13,509 bases of DNA from Bacillota bacterium (GTDB lineage Bacteria > Bacillota > Clostridia > Lachnospirales > Lachnospiraceae): positions 1-13,509 of the forward strand of contig JAEWEO010000123.1 of assembly GCA_023389295.1 (NCBI GenBank), in the 5' to 3' direction. Positions 1 through 7,423 of this stretch are shown one piece after another. Every line of letters begins with the position of its first letter. Position 1 is the first letter of the stretch. The position numbers and the translations under genes are program-made. Below the pieces are notes generated by a model. That model did not search any database, was not told where the DNA came from, and saw only the letters and a program-made list of their open reading frames with translations.

Positions 1-2365
1 GACAAAGTTGATTCTCGTTCTCTACACCTTCTGCGACTACTTTTATTTCCAAGCTATGTGCCAACTGGATGATGGATTCCGCAATGCAGGAGTCCTTGTT
101 ACTGTTACAGATTTTATCAATAAAGGATTTATCAATCTTTAAGGTATCAATCGGCATATTGGTTAGATAATTGAGTGAAGAGTAGCCCGTACCAAAGTCA
201 TCAAGAGAAATTTTTACGCCTAAATTTTGTAGATTATTCAGCATCTGGGTTGTATCCATAATGGAGGATACTAAGGTACTTTCCGTTATTTCAAGCTCAA
301 GATATTGGGGTGGCAACTGGGTTTCTGCTAGTATTTCTGATAATAGGGACACAAATCCCGGACGATTAATTTGAACAGAGGATATGTTAACGGATACGGC
401 TCTTGGTGTTGCTCCTAAATCGATTAATCTCCTATTAAATAAACAGGCTTCACGTATTAACCAGCTACTAAGTTCATTGATGAGACCGCTTTCTTCTGCA
501 ATCGGTATGAATTCATTTGGAGTAATAAACCCAAGGCGATCGCTATGTATTCTCATCAAGGCTTCAAAGCCAATGACATTATTTGTATTAATTTCCATCA
601 AGGGTTGATATTGAATGTAGATATCTTTGTTGTCAATAGCATTTCGCAGTACTTCAAGAATCAGAGTATTACGATTAAGCTCCTCCTCCATCTTGGCATC
701 AAACAGGGTGAATTTATTTTTACCGGTATCTTTAGATTTGTACATGGCAATGTCGGCATTTTTAATCAGTACATTTGAGCTAATTCCATTCTCAGGATAT
801 ATTGAGATACCGATGCTCATGGATACATATACGATTTCACCACTTAGATCTATGGGGTTTTTAAAGAGTTCTATGATAGTGGAAGCAAACTGTACGGCTT
901 CCTCTTTGGAGGGGATATTCTCTCTAAAGAATAAAAACTCATCACCGCCTGCTCTTGCTAGCATCCCACTACCTCCGGTAATATCGGATAATAGCTGAGC
1001 TGTTTTTACCAGAAGAGAATCACCATACTCATGCCCGAGGGTATCATTTACCATTTTAAAATTATCAAGATCTACAAAGTAGACGGCATGCATACAACCG
1101 GCTTGTTGGTCTGTGGCTAAAACTGCATTAACATAATCTAGAAAGGCTAGTTTATTAGGAAGATTGGTCAGAGTATCGTGATAAGCTAAATACTCGATAT
1201 GATCATAATTGGACCTTAGTTGTTCCTCATTTAATAACAATTCTTCGTGCATGGATTCCAAATCTTCATAATTTGTTTTTATTATATGAAGCATCTTATT
1301 AAAGTTTTTCGATAATTCCCCTAGTTCATTACCGGATTTAATATTTGATTGGGCTGTCAGATTACCATCGGAGGCAGCTCGCATAGCATCTCTTAAGGCA
1401 ATGATAGGTGCGGATACCTTTCTGGAGAGGACATCAGCAAAAATCGTTATAATAATTAGTAGAATAAAACAGACTAGGGTTAGTAGACTTAGCATAACAG
1501 TAGTAAGAGATTTGATTTCACTAGTGTCTTGCTTGACTAGTAATACCCAATTAATGCCTGGTAGAATACTATAGCCATATATTTGATTCGTATTCTCGTA
1601 GAAATATTCAAAGGAACCACTTTCCGTAATCTGTCCCATGTTATAGTTTGAGACTAATTGTGACAGTAAGTCAGAGTCAATCTTAGTTCCGATTTTTTCT
1701 TCTTCAGGATGGAAGATAATATCTCCGGTTTGATCTAATAAAATGCTAAAGCCAGTTTCTTCAAAAGATAAGGATTTTAAAAAGTCTTTAAAGTAAGTGA
1801 TCTCTATGGTACTAATAATATATCCTTGTATTTCACCGGTACTAGTGTCTATCATAGGAGAACCAATATCCAGAGTATAGGCGGTATGATTATTTTTTTG
1901 AAGGGGTTTCAATCCATCAACACCAACGGCGATGGATTTGGTAGTATCCATATAATGAAGAGTAAGATCTGCATTCGTATCGGTGCCGATCATGTCTTCA
2001 TTTGAACTTGCGATGATTTCATGATTGGCATTATATAAGGTGATATATTCGCAGTTTTCATAAGAGTAACATCTCATTTTAAGAAATGCGTTGGCAGAAT
2101 AGGTATCTAAAGTAGAAGAATTATTGTGAGTTTTTGCAAATTCCAAAAGCTCCTCCTGCATGGATAATAGAGTGACTTCTGTTTTCTGGGTATTAATTAA
2201 GGCATTCAAACCATTGATGCTGGTTATGGCTGTACGCTGCAAACTCTGAGTATTAGCATCTACCAGTTTATTGGTCATTAGTCCATGTGCAATGACAGAA
2301 ACTAGTATCACAGGAATCATGGACGAAATAATAAGTAAAATACGAAGAGATTTTTTAATTGACAT
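1..2365 (-). CDS. Cache-HAMP-GGDEF-EAL cyclic-di-GMP signalling protein (3' end cut by window)
   Basis: Membrane-bound enzyme that would make and/or break cyclic di-GMP in response to an extracellular signal. My translation of the minus strand gives 788 codons before the edge. In order: a transmembrane helix at about residues 8-30, an extracellular Cache-like sensor at about 35-280, a second helix at about 288-311, HAMP at about 308-362, a short coiled linker, a GGDEF domain at about 395-555 and an EAL domain from about 565. The GGDEF motif is intact at 473-477, but the position of the RxxD inhibitory site reads GGSG, so product inhibition is probably absent. The EAL domain keeps EAL (601-603), the NIS asparagine, ITES glutamate, DDFGTG (Asp722/723), the KIDKSF lysine and AEGVE glutamate, so phosphodiesterase activity looks intact. 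About 40 C-terminal residues are missing. Start chosen at 2365 because an AGGAGGT-type site (2373-2378) lies 7 nt upstream. Which of the two activities dominates cannot be told from sequence. Confidence 0.93.
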   Translation of the reverse strand, partial: MSIKKSLRILLIISSMIPVILVSVIAHGLMTNKLVDANTQSLQRTAITSINGLNALINTQKTEVTLLSMQEELLEFAKTHNNSSTLDTYSANAFLKMRCYSYENCEYITLYNANHEIIASSNEDMIGTDTNADLTLHYMDTTKSIAVGVDGLKPLQKNNHTAYTLDIGSPMIDTSTGEIQGYIISTIEITYFKDFLKSLSFEETGFSILLDQTGDIIFHPEEEKIGTKIDSDLLSQLVSNYNMGQITESGSFEYFYENTNQIYGYSILPGINWVLLVKQDTSEIKSLTTVMLSLLTLVCFILLIIITIFADVLSRKVSAPIIALRDAMRAASDGNLTAQSNIKSGNELGELSKNFNKMLHIIKTNYEDLESMHEELLLNEEQLRSNYDHIEYLAYHDTLTNLPNKLAFLDYVNAVLATDQQAGCMHAVYFVDLDNFKMVNDTLGHEYGDSLLVKTAQLLSDITGGSGMLARAGGDEFLFFRENIPSKEEAVQFASTIIELFKNPIDLSGEIVYVSMSIGISIYPENGISSNVLIKNADIAMYKSKDTGKNKFTLFDAKMEEELNRNTLILEVLRNAIDNKDIYIQYQPLMEINTNNVIGFEALMRIHSDRLGFITPNEFIPIAEESGLINELSSWLIREACLFNRRLIDLGATPRAVSVNISSVQINRPGFVSLLSEILAETQLPPQYLELEITESTLVSSIMDTTQMLNNLQNLGVKISLDDFGTGYSSLNYLTNMPIDTLKIDKSFIDKICNSNKDSCIAESIIQLAHSLEIKVVAEGVENENQLC

Positions 2366-2420
2366 AAAAGGGACCTCCGCCATCATTAATACCGTAAATT
2401 CTTTAAAAATTGACACTATT

Positions 2421-2449
2421 ATTTTACCAATATTTTCATAAATATGCAA
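2421..2449 (-). promoter_or_regulatory. Sigma-A promoter of the GGDEF-EAL gene
   Basis: Read on the minus strand: -35 TTGCAT at 2449-2444, 17-bp spacer, -10 TAAAAT at 2426-2421 preceded by TGG (extended -10). It lies about 55 nt upstream of the start codon of the c-di-GMP enzyme and points into it. Prediction from hexamer match and spacing only. Confidence 0.6.
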
Positions 2450-2610
2450 TGAATTTATATTATATGTAATTTGGCAATGAAAATGTAACATATAATTGTG
2501 AAAATTGCACAATGATTACCAATTTCTATAAAAGCAAGCTTCCTTTAGAAGGAAATAATTTAATAAAATATAAAGAAGCATTAATTATTTATGAAATAAA
2601 GATATTTTAG

Positions 2611-2639
2611 TTGAAAAGATGGTAGTTTAAGGGTATACT
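2611..2639 (+). promoter_or_regulatory. Sigma-A promoter of tgt-yajC
   Basis: -35 TTGAAA (2611-2616), exact 17-bp spacer, -10 TATACT (2634-2639), each 5 of 6 to consensus. Transcription would start near 2646 and give an 80-nt leader before tgt. It shows that tgt begins its own transcript here rather than being read from queA or ruvB upstream. Confidence 0.75.
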
Positions 2640-2655
2640 TTAAATGTTAAACATG

Positions 2656-2694
2656 GCAAAGTGGATCGTATTTCGCAGATCAAAAATACTTTGC
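2656..2694 (+). promoter_or_regulatory. Leader hairpin upstream of tgt
   Basis: GCAAAGT (2656-2662) pairs perfectly with ACTTTGC (2688-2694). Inside it GATC (2664-2667) can pair with GATC (2678-2681). The stem lies between the promoter and the tgt ribosome site and has no following T-tract, so it is not a terminator. I could not match it to a preQ1 riboswitch. Role unknown. Confidence 0.4.
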
Positions 2695-2725
2695 ATTTCG
2701 AAGTAGAAAGCAGGATATTTATAAG

Positions 2726-3859
2726 ATGTACAAAATAATAGCACAGGATGGTATGGCAAAAAGTAGTGAATTTGCTACGGTACATGGTACCATACAAACA
2801 CCCGTATTTATGAATGTCGGCACGACAGCAGCAATCAAAGGTGCAGTGTCAACCCGAGATCTTCAGGAAATTGGTACGCAAGTAGAATTATCCAATACGT
2901 ATCATCTGCATGTAAGGCCGGGTGATAAGATTGTAAAGAAACTAGGTGGTCTCCATAAGTTTATGGTTTGGGACAAGCCTATTTTAACTGATTCTGGTGG
3001 ATTTCAAGTGTTTTCTCTGGCGGGGCTGCGTAAGATAAAAGAAGAAGGCGTATATTTTAATTCTCACATTGATGGTAAAAAGATATTTATGGGACCCGAA
3101 GAGAGTATGCAAATTCAATCGAATTTAGCCTCTACTATCGCCATGGCTTTTGACGAATGTCCGCCACATCCGGCAACAAGGGAATATATGCAAAATTCCG
3201 TGGATCGTACTACAAGATGGTTGGAACGTTGCCGTAAGGAAATGGATCGTTTGAATAGTATGGAGGATACCATTAATAAGAGTCAGATGTTGTTTGGTAT
3301 CAATCAGGGAGGTACCTTCGAGGATATTCGAATTGAGCATGCAAAGAGAATCTCTGAAATGGATCTAGACGGTTATGCCCTTGGCGGGTTAGCTGTTGGA
3401 GAAAGCCATGAGGAAATGTATCGAATCTTAGAGGAAACGGTTCCTTATTTGCCTCTTAATAAGCCTGTTTACCTAATGGGCGTCGGAACACCGGCGAATA
3501 TTTTGGAGGCAGTAGATCGTGGCGTAGATTTCTTTGATTGTGTATACCCTTCCCGTAACGGAAGACATGGTCATGCTTACACGAATTACGGAAAGATGAA
3601 TCTAATGAACGCCAAATACGAATTGGACGAACGTCCGATAGAAGAAGGTTGTGGTTGCCCGGCATGCAAAGAGTATAGTCGAGCCTATATCAGACATCTA
3701 TTAAAAGCAAAAGAAATGTTAGGAATGCGACTGATGGTTCTACACAATCTCTATTTCTATAATCACATGATGGAGGAAATTAGAGAAGCGATCAGAGCTG
3801 GAAGATACAAGGAATATAAAAAACAAAAGCTGGAAGGATTTGTTAGGAGCGAAGATTAA
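2726..3859 (+). CDS. tgt: tRNA-guanine transglycosylase (queuosine synthesis)
   Basis: Exchanges guanine-34 for the queuosine precursor in GUN-anticodon tRNAs (Asp, Asn, His, Tyr); cytosolic. Length 377 residues, normal for the bacterial family. Visible signatures: DSGGFQ with base-binding Asp89, MAFDEC with Asp143, GGLAVGE at about 220-226, the nucleophile Asp271 in DCVYPSR, and the zinc site Cys309, Cys311, Cys314 plus His340 with the family's 26-residue spacing. The AVG triplet (Val224) is the form found in preQ1-using bacterial enzymes; queuine-using enzymes tend to have a smaller residue there, so preQ1 is the likelier substrate (inference). Start ATG follows a modest AGGA at 2712-2715. 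yajC follows 48 nt downstream on the same strand, the usual clostridial order. No queA lies immediately upstream, which is less usual. Confidence 0.97.
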   Translation: MYKIIAQDGMAKSSEFATVHGTIQTPVFMNVGTTAAIKGAVSTRDLQEIGTQVELSNTYHLHVRPGDKIVKKLGGLHKFMVWDKPILTDSGGFQVFSLAGLRKIKEEGVYFNSHIDGKKIFMGPEESMQIQSNLASTIAMAFDECPPHPATREYMQNSVDRTTRWLERCRKEMDRLNSMEDTINKSQMLFGINQGGTFEDIRIEHAKRISEMDLDGYALGGLAVGESHEEMYRILEETVPYLPLNKPVYLMGVGTPANILEAVDRGVDFFDCVYPSRNGRHGHAYTNYGKMNLMNAKYELDERPIEEGCGCPACKEYSRAYIRHLLKAKEMLGMRLMVLHNLYFYNHMMEEIREAIRAGRYKEYKKQKLEGFVRSED

Positions 3860-3907
3860 GCGAATAACATTGAATTATAGAAAACAATACCCAGGAGGTC
3901 AGAAATT

Positions 3908-4237
3908 ATGAATCATTTCATATTATTAACGGATACAACGGGCGGCGGCTCAGGCTCATGGCTTATTTTAGTAGCCCAGATTGCCGTACTTGGTCTATTA
4001 CTTTATTTTATGTTGATCCGTCCACAGAAGAAACAACAAAAGCAAATGCAGGCAATGCTTTCCACAATAGCTGCTGGTGATAGTGTGTTAACATCCGGCG
4101 GATTTTATGGCGTAGTGATCGATGTTATGGACGAAATCGTAATTGTTGAATTTGGCAACAATAAAAACTGTCGTATTCCTATGAAAAAGAATGCAATTGT
4201 TGAAATTGAAAAACCGAATACTGCAAAAGAAAGCTAA
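3908..4237 (+). CDS. yajC: Preprotein translocase subunit YajC
   Basis: Small accessory membrane subunit that associates with SecDF of the Sec export machinery. The 109-residue product has a short glycine-rich N terminus, one transmembrane helix at about 17-38 ending in the family signature YFMLIRPQKKQQK, then the conserved cytoplasmic part with GDSVLTSGGFYGVV (about 58-71) and a basic tail. Strong ribosome site AGGAGGT at 3893-3899 with 8-nt spacing fixes the start. It is cotranscribed with tgt and is the last gene before the terminator at 4271-4300. Confidence 0.95.
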   Translation: MNHFILLTDTTGGGSGSWLILVAQIAVLGLLLYFMLIRPQKKQQKQMQAMLSTIAAGDSVLTSGGFYGVVIDVMDEIVIVEFGNNKNCRIPMKKNAIVEIEKPNTAKES

Positions 4238-4270
4238 GATATAATAAAAGATAAATAAAATAATTTATAA

Positions 4271-4301
4271 AAAAGGCTGTCATCCGGATGACAGCCTTTT
4301 T
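4271..4301. terminator. Bidirectional rho-independent terminator
   Basis: A perfect 30-nt palindrome: arm AAAAGGCTGTCAT (4271-4283), CCGG loop, arm ATGACAGCCTTTT (4288-4300), continuing to a five-T run on the plus strand and a six-T run on the minus strand. It sits between the convergent ends of yajC (+) and the 4308-5012 gene (-), and can stop transcription from both sides. Confidence 0.93.
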
Positions 4302-4307
4302 CATTGT

Positions 4308-5012
4308 CTAATTTAATTCCAGACCCTGATCGATAATTTGAACGGACTCCTTCTCATTATATAACTCATATATGGTAGCTTCATCATACGTATGAATACG
4401 GCTAAACTGATCCATCGTAGGATCAACATCAAAAATAATATCAAAGGTTTCTACAATATATAATGGATCTCGGTTAGCATTACTCCAATACATAGTATCT
4501 GATTCATAAGTGGAAACTTTGGTAAACTCACTTAGGGAGGGTGGTAGATTAACACGAAATTGAAAACGTTGGTTGCCTCTCCCATAATCAATTACCGAAA
4601 AAGCCATAGTAACAGTTATTTTATTGTTAGTCCCATTGATACTAATATCTGCTTTTTCGATATCCAGAGAAGTTATGGTCTGCTTCTGTGATTTATAAAA
4701 CAGCGACCTTGTAGAATCCAAAGACCATTTCATAAAGGGGAGGATTACCATAAAGAGTATGATAATCATTAGAAATTTGCTTCGAATTCTACTTTGCTTT
4801 AAATTTGTAATTCCTATGATACTAAATAGAATTAGACCTATTGGGATAAAGCTTGAAAAATGGATGGTGATACTTCCTAACCGGATTGGTTTGATAAAAT
4901 ATTCTAGGAAAGAGACCGAATTATGTGGGAGCTTATAGGTTAATAAAGTAGCTAAAAATAATAATCCTAGATACATGAAATATTTCTTACGTTCCTTTGT
5001 TTGTGAATTCAT
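4308..5012 (-). CDS. Unrecognised three-helix membrane protein with C-terminal extracytoplasmic domain
   Basis: I do not recognise the family. The 234-residue product starts with a basic segment (SQTKERKK), then hydrophobic helices at about 12-28, 47-65 and 80-97, then about 135 residues that look like a soluble beta-rich domain, with alternating polar and hydrophobic strands and several aromatic/Asp patches. There is no lipobox and no obvious catalytic motif. The predicted helix number would put the tail outside the cell if the N terminus is inside. The ATG at 5012 is preferred over the in-frame GTG at 5015 because AGGAGGAGG (5027-5019) lies 6 nt from it and a tiny upstream ORF overlaps it by one base. 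It ends at the shared terminator and stands alone as a transcription unit, with only an apparent gene remnant (5083-5241) upstream. Confidence 0.75.
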   Translation of the reverse strand: MNSQTKERKKYFMYLGLLFLATLLTYKLPHNSVSFLEYFIKPIRLGSITIHFSSFIPIGLILFSIIGITNLKQSRIRSKFLMIIILFMVILPFMKWSLDSTRSLFYKSQKQTITSLDIEKADISINGTNNKITVTMAFSVIDYGRGNQRFQFRVNLPPSLSEFTKVSTYESDTMYWSNANRDPLYIVETFDIIFDVDPTMDQFSRIHTYDEATIYELYNEKESVQIIDQGLELN

Positions 5013-5032
5013 CACCTGCCTCCTCCTAACAT
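5012..5032 (-). CDS. Six-codon upstream ORF, translationally coupled (candidate)
   Basis: Read on the minus strand, ATG (5032-5030) opens the frame M-L-G-G-G-R and stops at TGA (5014-5012), whose last base is the first base of the next gene's ATG. It has its own ribosome site, AGGAGGG (5045-5039), 6 nt upstream. Its glycine codons themselves form the ribosome site of the downstream membrane-protein gene. It may be a coupling device or a chance ATG in a purine-rich leader. Confidence 0.35.
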   Translation of the reverse strand: MLGGGR

Positions 5033-5082
5033 AAGAGTCCCTCCTATATTAACACTAACACTAAAATTATAATCATATAGCT

Positions 5083-5241
5083 CTAATTTCCTTTTGCTAT
5101 ATTATCATTTTGAATTAGTTCTTTAATTTCCTGTAAAAGAAGTTCACTATTTTGATTTTGGGCAAATGCCTTATTTGTTTCATGAGTTATATTCACATTG
5201 CTCAATAAAAGATGTATATGTATTATACCATTATCTTCATT
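5083..5241 (-). pseudogene. Possible 3' remnant of an unidentified gene
   Basis: An open frame of 52 sense codons on the minus strand that ends at TAG (5085-5083) and begins right after an in-frame TAG at 5244-5242. It has no ATG and no ribosome site before its possible GTG (5196) or TTG (5205) starts. The translation reads like a real protein tail: hydrophobic HLLLSNVN followed by an amphipathic NSELLLQEIKELIQND helix and a lysine-containing end. In another frame just upstream (about 5245-5275) there is a short hydrophobic stretch. I infer a decayed gene for a small protein with a coiled-coil tail; the family is unknown. AT-rich bases 5245-5340 next to it show nothing further that I can support. 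Confidence 0.3.
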
Positions 5242-5361
5242 CTAATAACAATAATAACAGGGAAATTATACTAGATAATTATTCTATATTATTAATTAAG
5301 AAGTGATCTTTTATTGAGAGCCAGTCTTTTCATAAACAGGTTGCGAGAGGAGGTATGCTCC

Positions 5362-5463
5362 ATGAGATTAAGAGAAAAAATTTACAGGTTACGTGCAATT
5401 CTTAGATACCAAGCGACGGATGAGATCGGACGCGCGATAATTCGCGCGAGTGCAAGTGTTTGA
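5362..5463 (+). CDS. Small ORF, 33 residues, strong ribosome site
   Basis: ATG at 5362 lies 7 nt after a near-perfect GAGGAGGT (5347-5354), and the frame runs to TGA at 5461-5463. The product is very basic at the start (MRLREKIYRLRAILRYQ) and ends in an Ala/Ile/Arg-rich segment; no transmembrane helix is evident. The 3' third is unusually GC-rich for this genome (CGC and GCG codons) because it contains a hairpin, CGCGCGA/TCGCGCG at 5431-5437 and 5442-5448 with a TAAT loop. I do not recognise the peptide. The ribosome site argues for translation; the base composition and RNA structure argue that the RNA may matter more than the peptide. It points toward the 3' end of asnB, which is convergent. 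Confidence 0.35.
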   Translation: MRLREKIYRLRAILRYQATDEIGRAIIRASASV

Positions 5464-5466
5464 CGA

Positions 5467-5513
5467 AAGGTTGATACTAAGAAGCTATTTCGTAGGTTCT
5501 TAGTATCAACCTT
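5467..5513. repeat. 17-bp perfect inverted repeat (stem-loop) between small ORF and asnB
   Basis: AAGGTTGATACTAAGAA (5467-5483) pairs with its exact complement at 5497-5513 around a 13-nt loop that can form a further CTA/TAG pair. It lies just past the small ORF's stop and 20 nt past the asnB stop, so it could end either transcript. However, the minus-strand side has only TTT after the stem, and on the plus strand a five-T run comes 8 nt later (5520-5524). Terminator or 3'-end protecting hairpin for the dpa-asnB mRNA is the simplest reading. Confidence 0.6.
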
Positions 5514-5533
5514 GAGGAGTTTTTGCACGTTTT

Positions 5534-7384
5534 CTAAACCAGTTCAATTTGGTACTTATCCAGCCAGTAATTCACCTGCAACAAGTAGGCAATTAGTTGA
5601 GGTCCTGCCATTAACTGTCCATACCAAGGTTTCCCGTAATCAGAAGGGGCTGATAAGAAGGTCTTTACTTTATTCATATCGATGAGAGGACGAATTGGTG
5701 CATTGGGGTCAGCGAGAACCTCCATTAGTCGATTACCAAGAAGTTTCTCATAATCCGGATGATAAGTTTTCGGATAAGGACTTTTCTTACGGTATAGAAT
5801 TTCATCGGGTATTAATCCTTTGCCTGCTTCTCGCAGTAATCCTTTTACCACGCCACCCTTACTCTTCATATCCCAGGGAACATTCCAAACATATTCCACA
5901 ATTCTATGATCTGCAAATGGAACTCTTGCCTCCAGACCCGAATGCATGCTACAGCGGTCCATACGATCTAAGAGTGTTACCATAAACCATTTTAAATTCA
6001 AGTATGCAATCTCTCTACGACGTGCATTTAACGGATCCTCACCTTGCAAACGTGGAACTTCGGATAAGGACTTTTCATAGGCAGCCTGAACATATGCTTC
6101 CAAATCTACCTTAGATAATAGATCATCAGAAAGTAAAAGTTTACGAGTTTCCATATTCCTAGCCCAAGGGAAGGTGTTAACCTCCATTAATTCCGGTCGA
6201 TGTATCCAGGGATATCCACCAAAGATTTCATCTGCGCATTCCCCGGTAAGTGCTACCTTGGTTTTCTTTGCCACCTGACCACAGAAGAAGAGAAGGGAAG
6301 ATTCTACGTCTGCCATGTTAGGAAGGTCACGGGCATCGACTGCCTGATAAAGATTATCTGCTAAATCCTCATTATCACATTCTAAATAAGTATGCTTGCT
6401 CTTAACGTGATCAATCATAATATCTACATAAGGGCGGTCCTGGGAAGGTTGGAAGGCGTTAGAGACAAAGTGTTTTGCGTTATCCTTAAAATCAAAGGAA
6501 TAGGTTTCAATCTGCTTGCCTAACTTACCTAGTTCCTTTGCGCAGATAGCTGTAACAAGGCTACTATCTACTCCACCGGATAGGAAAGAGCAGATGGGGA
6601 TATCGGATACCATCTGTCTTTTTACTGCATCATAGATGAGAAAGGAGGTTTTTTCTACGGTCTCTTCATAAGAATCCTCATGAGGAGCACTTATCAGATT
6701 CCAATAGGTATGTTTGTGAATACCGCTTTCATTAAATATTAGAATATTTCCGGCTAGTACCTCATAAATATTTTTAAATATACCATTTCCATAGGATTTG
6801 GCAGGACCAAGGCCAAAGATCTCGCTTAATCCATTGGCATCGATTTGTGGCTTGATCCCCGGATATTCAAATAGCGCTTTGAGCTCTGAGGCAAAGATTA
6901 GAGTATTGTCTGTTATCGTATAAAATAGGGGCTTTACACCGAAACGATCTCTAGCTAGGACCAGAGTCTTAGCGTTGTCATCCCAGATGGCAAAAGAGAA
7001 GATACCATTTAACTCTTTTACAAAATCGTACCCATAGGCCATGTAGCCTAATAGTATAACCTCCGTATCCGTATGTGTTTTAAATACATAACCCATTCGA
7101 ACTAAATTATCACGAAGCTCAGAGGTGTTGTATAGCTCTCCGTTATAAACGATGCTATAGGAGCAGCCAAATTGTTCCCTGGTAATGGGCTGGTGCCCTC
7201 TGTTTAAGTCGATGATGGATAACCGGGTATGTGCTAGACCGGCCTTGTCGTATAATAGCGCTCCCTCATCGTCCGGACCGCGATGTACTAAGACGCGTTT
7301 CATACTTTTTAGTACCTGTAACCATTTGTTTTCTTCCTTTGTGTAATCAGCTTTTATATTACAAAATCCTGCCAACCCGCACAT
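5534..7384 (-). CDS. asnB: Asparagine synthetase (glutamine-hydrolysing), AsnB/AsnO type
   Basis: ATP-dependent amidation of aspartate with glutamine nitrogen; cytosolic. 616 residues, close to Bacillus AsnO/AsnB. The N-terminal class-II glutaminase has nucleophile Cys2 (MCGLAGFC), Arg54 in HTRLSI, Asn81-Gly82-Glu83 in NGELYN and Asp106 in THTDTE. The synthetase half has the ATP pyrophosphatase loop SGGVDSS (269-275) and GECADEIFGGY from 381, a variant of the GEGSDE motif of E. coli AsnB. No key residue is missing. ATG at 7384 follows AGGAGG 4 nt upstream. It begins 39 nt after dpaB with no terminator between, so it is probably the third gene of the dpaA-dpaB-asnB operon. B. subtilis has a sporulation-linked asparagine synthetase (AsnO), which makes the location meaningful. 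The symbol is by family; asnO would be equally fair. Confidence 0.94.
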   Translation of the reverse strand: MCGLAGFCNIKADYTKEENKWLQVLKSMKRVLVHRGPDDEGALLYDKAGLAHTRLSIIDLNRGHQPITREQFGCSYSIVYNGELYNTSELRDNLVRMGYVFKTHTDTEVILLGYMAYGYDFVKELNGIFSFAIWDDNAKTLVLARDRFGVKPLFYTITDNTLIFASELKALFEYPGIKPQIDANGLSEIFGLGPAKSYGNGIFKNIYEVLAGNILIFNESGIHKHTYWNLISAPHEDSYEETVEKTSFLIYDAVKRQMVSDIPICSFLSGGVDSSLVTAICAKELGKLGKQIETYSFDFKDNAKHFVSNAFQPSQDRPYVDIMIDHVKSKHTYLECDNEDLADNLYQAVDARDLPNMADVESSLLFFCGQVAKKTKVALTGECADEIFGGYPWIHRPELMEVNTFPWARNMETRKLLLSDDLLSKVDLEAYVQAAYEKSLSEVPRLQGEDPLNARRREIAYLNLKWFMVTLLDRMDRCSMHSGLEARVPFADHRIVEYVWNVPWDMKSKGGVVKGLLREAGKGLIPDEILYRKKSPYPKTYHPDYEKLLGNRLMEVLADPNAPIRPLIDMNKVKTFLSAPSDYGKPWYGQLMAGPQLIAYLLQVNYWLDKYQIELV

Positions 7385-7423
7385 ATTGCCTCCTTTTGAT
7401 TGATAAATCCATCTAGATGATTG

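Noticed and set aside
384..998. Plus-strand ORFs within the first 1 kb
   Set aside because: They are antisense to well-conserved GGDEF and EAL coding sequence on the minus strand and resemble no protein.
2540..2554. TTCCTT/AAGGAA hairpin as a terminator
   Set aside because: Six-bp AT-rich stem without T-tract, between divergent genes where no transcript needs ending.
2640..2725. preQ1 riboswitch in the tgt leader
   Set aside because: I could find no preQ1-I or preQ1-II sequence pattern (C-rich loop and A-rich tail); only a simple stem is present.
5340..5533. Mobile element or intron end
   Set aside because: The inverted repeat is a single tight hairpin, with no flanking target duplication, transposase or intron domain V seen.
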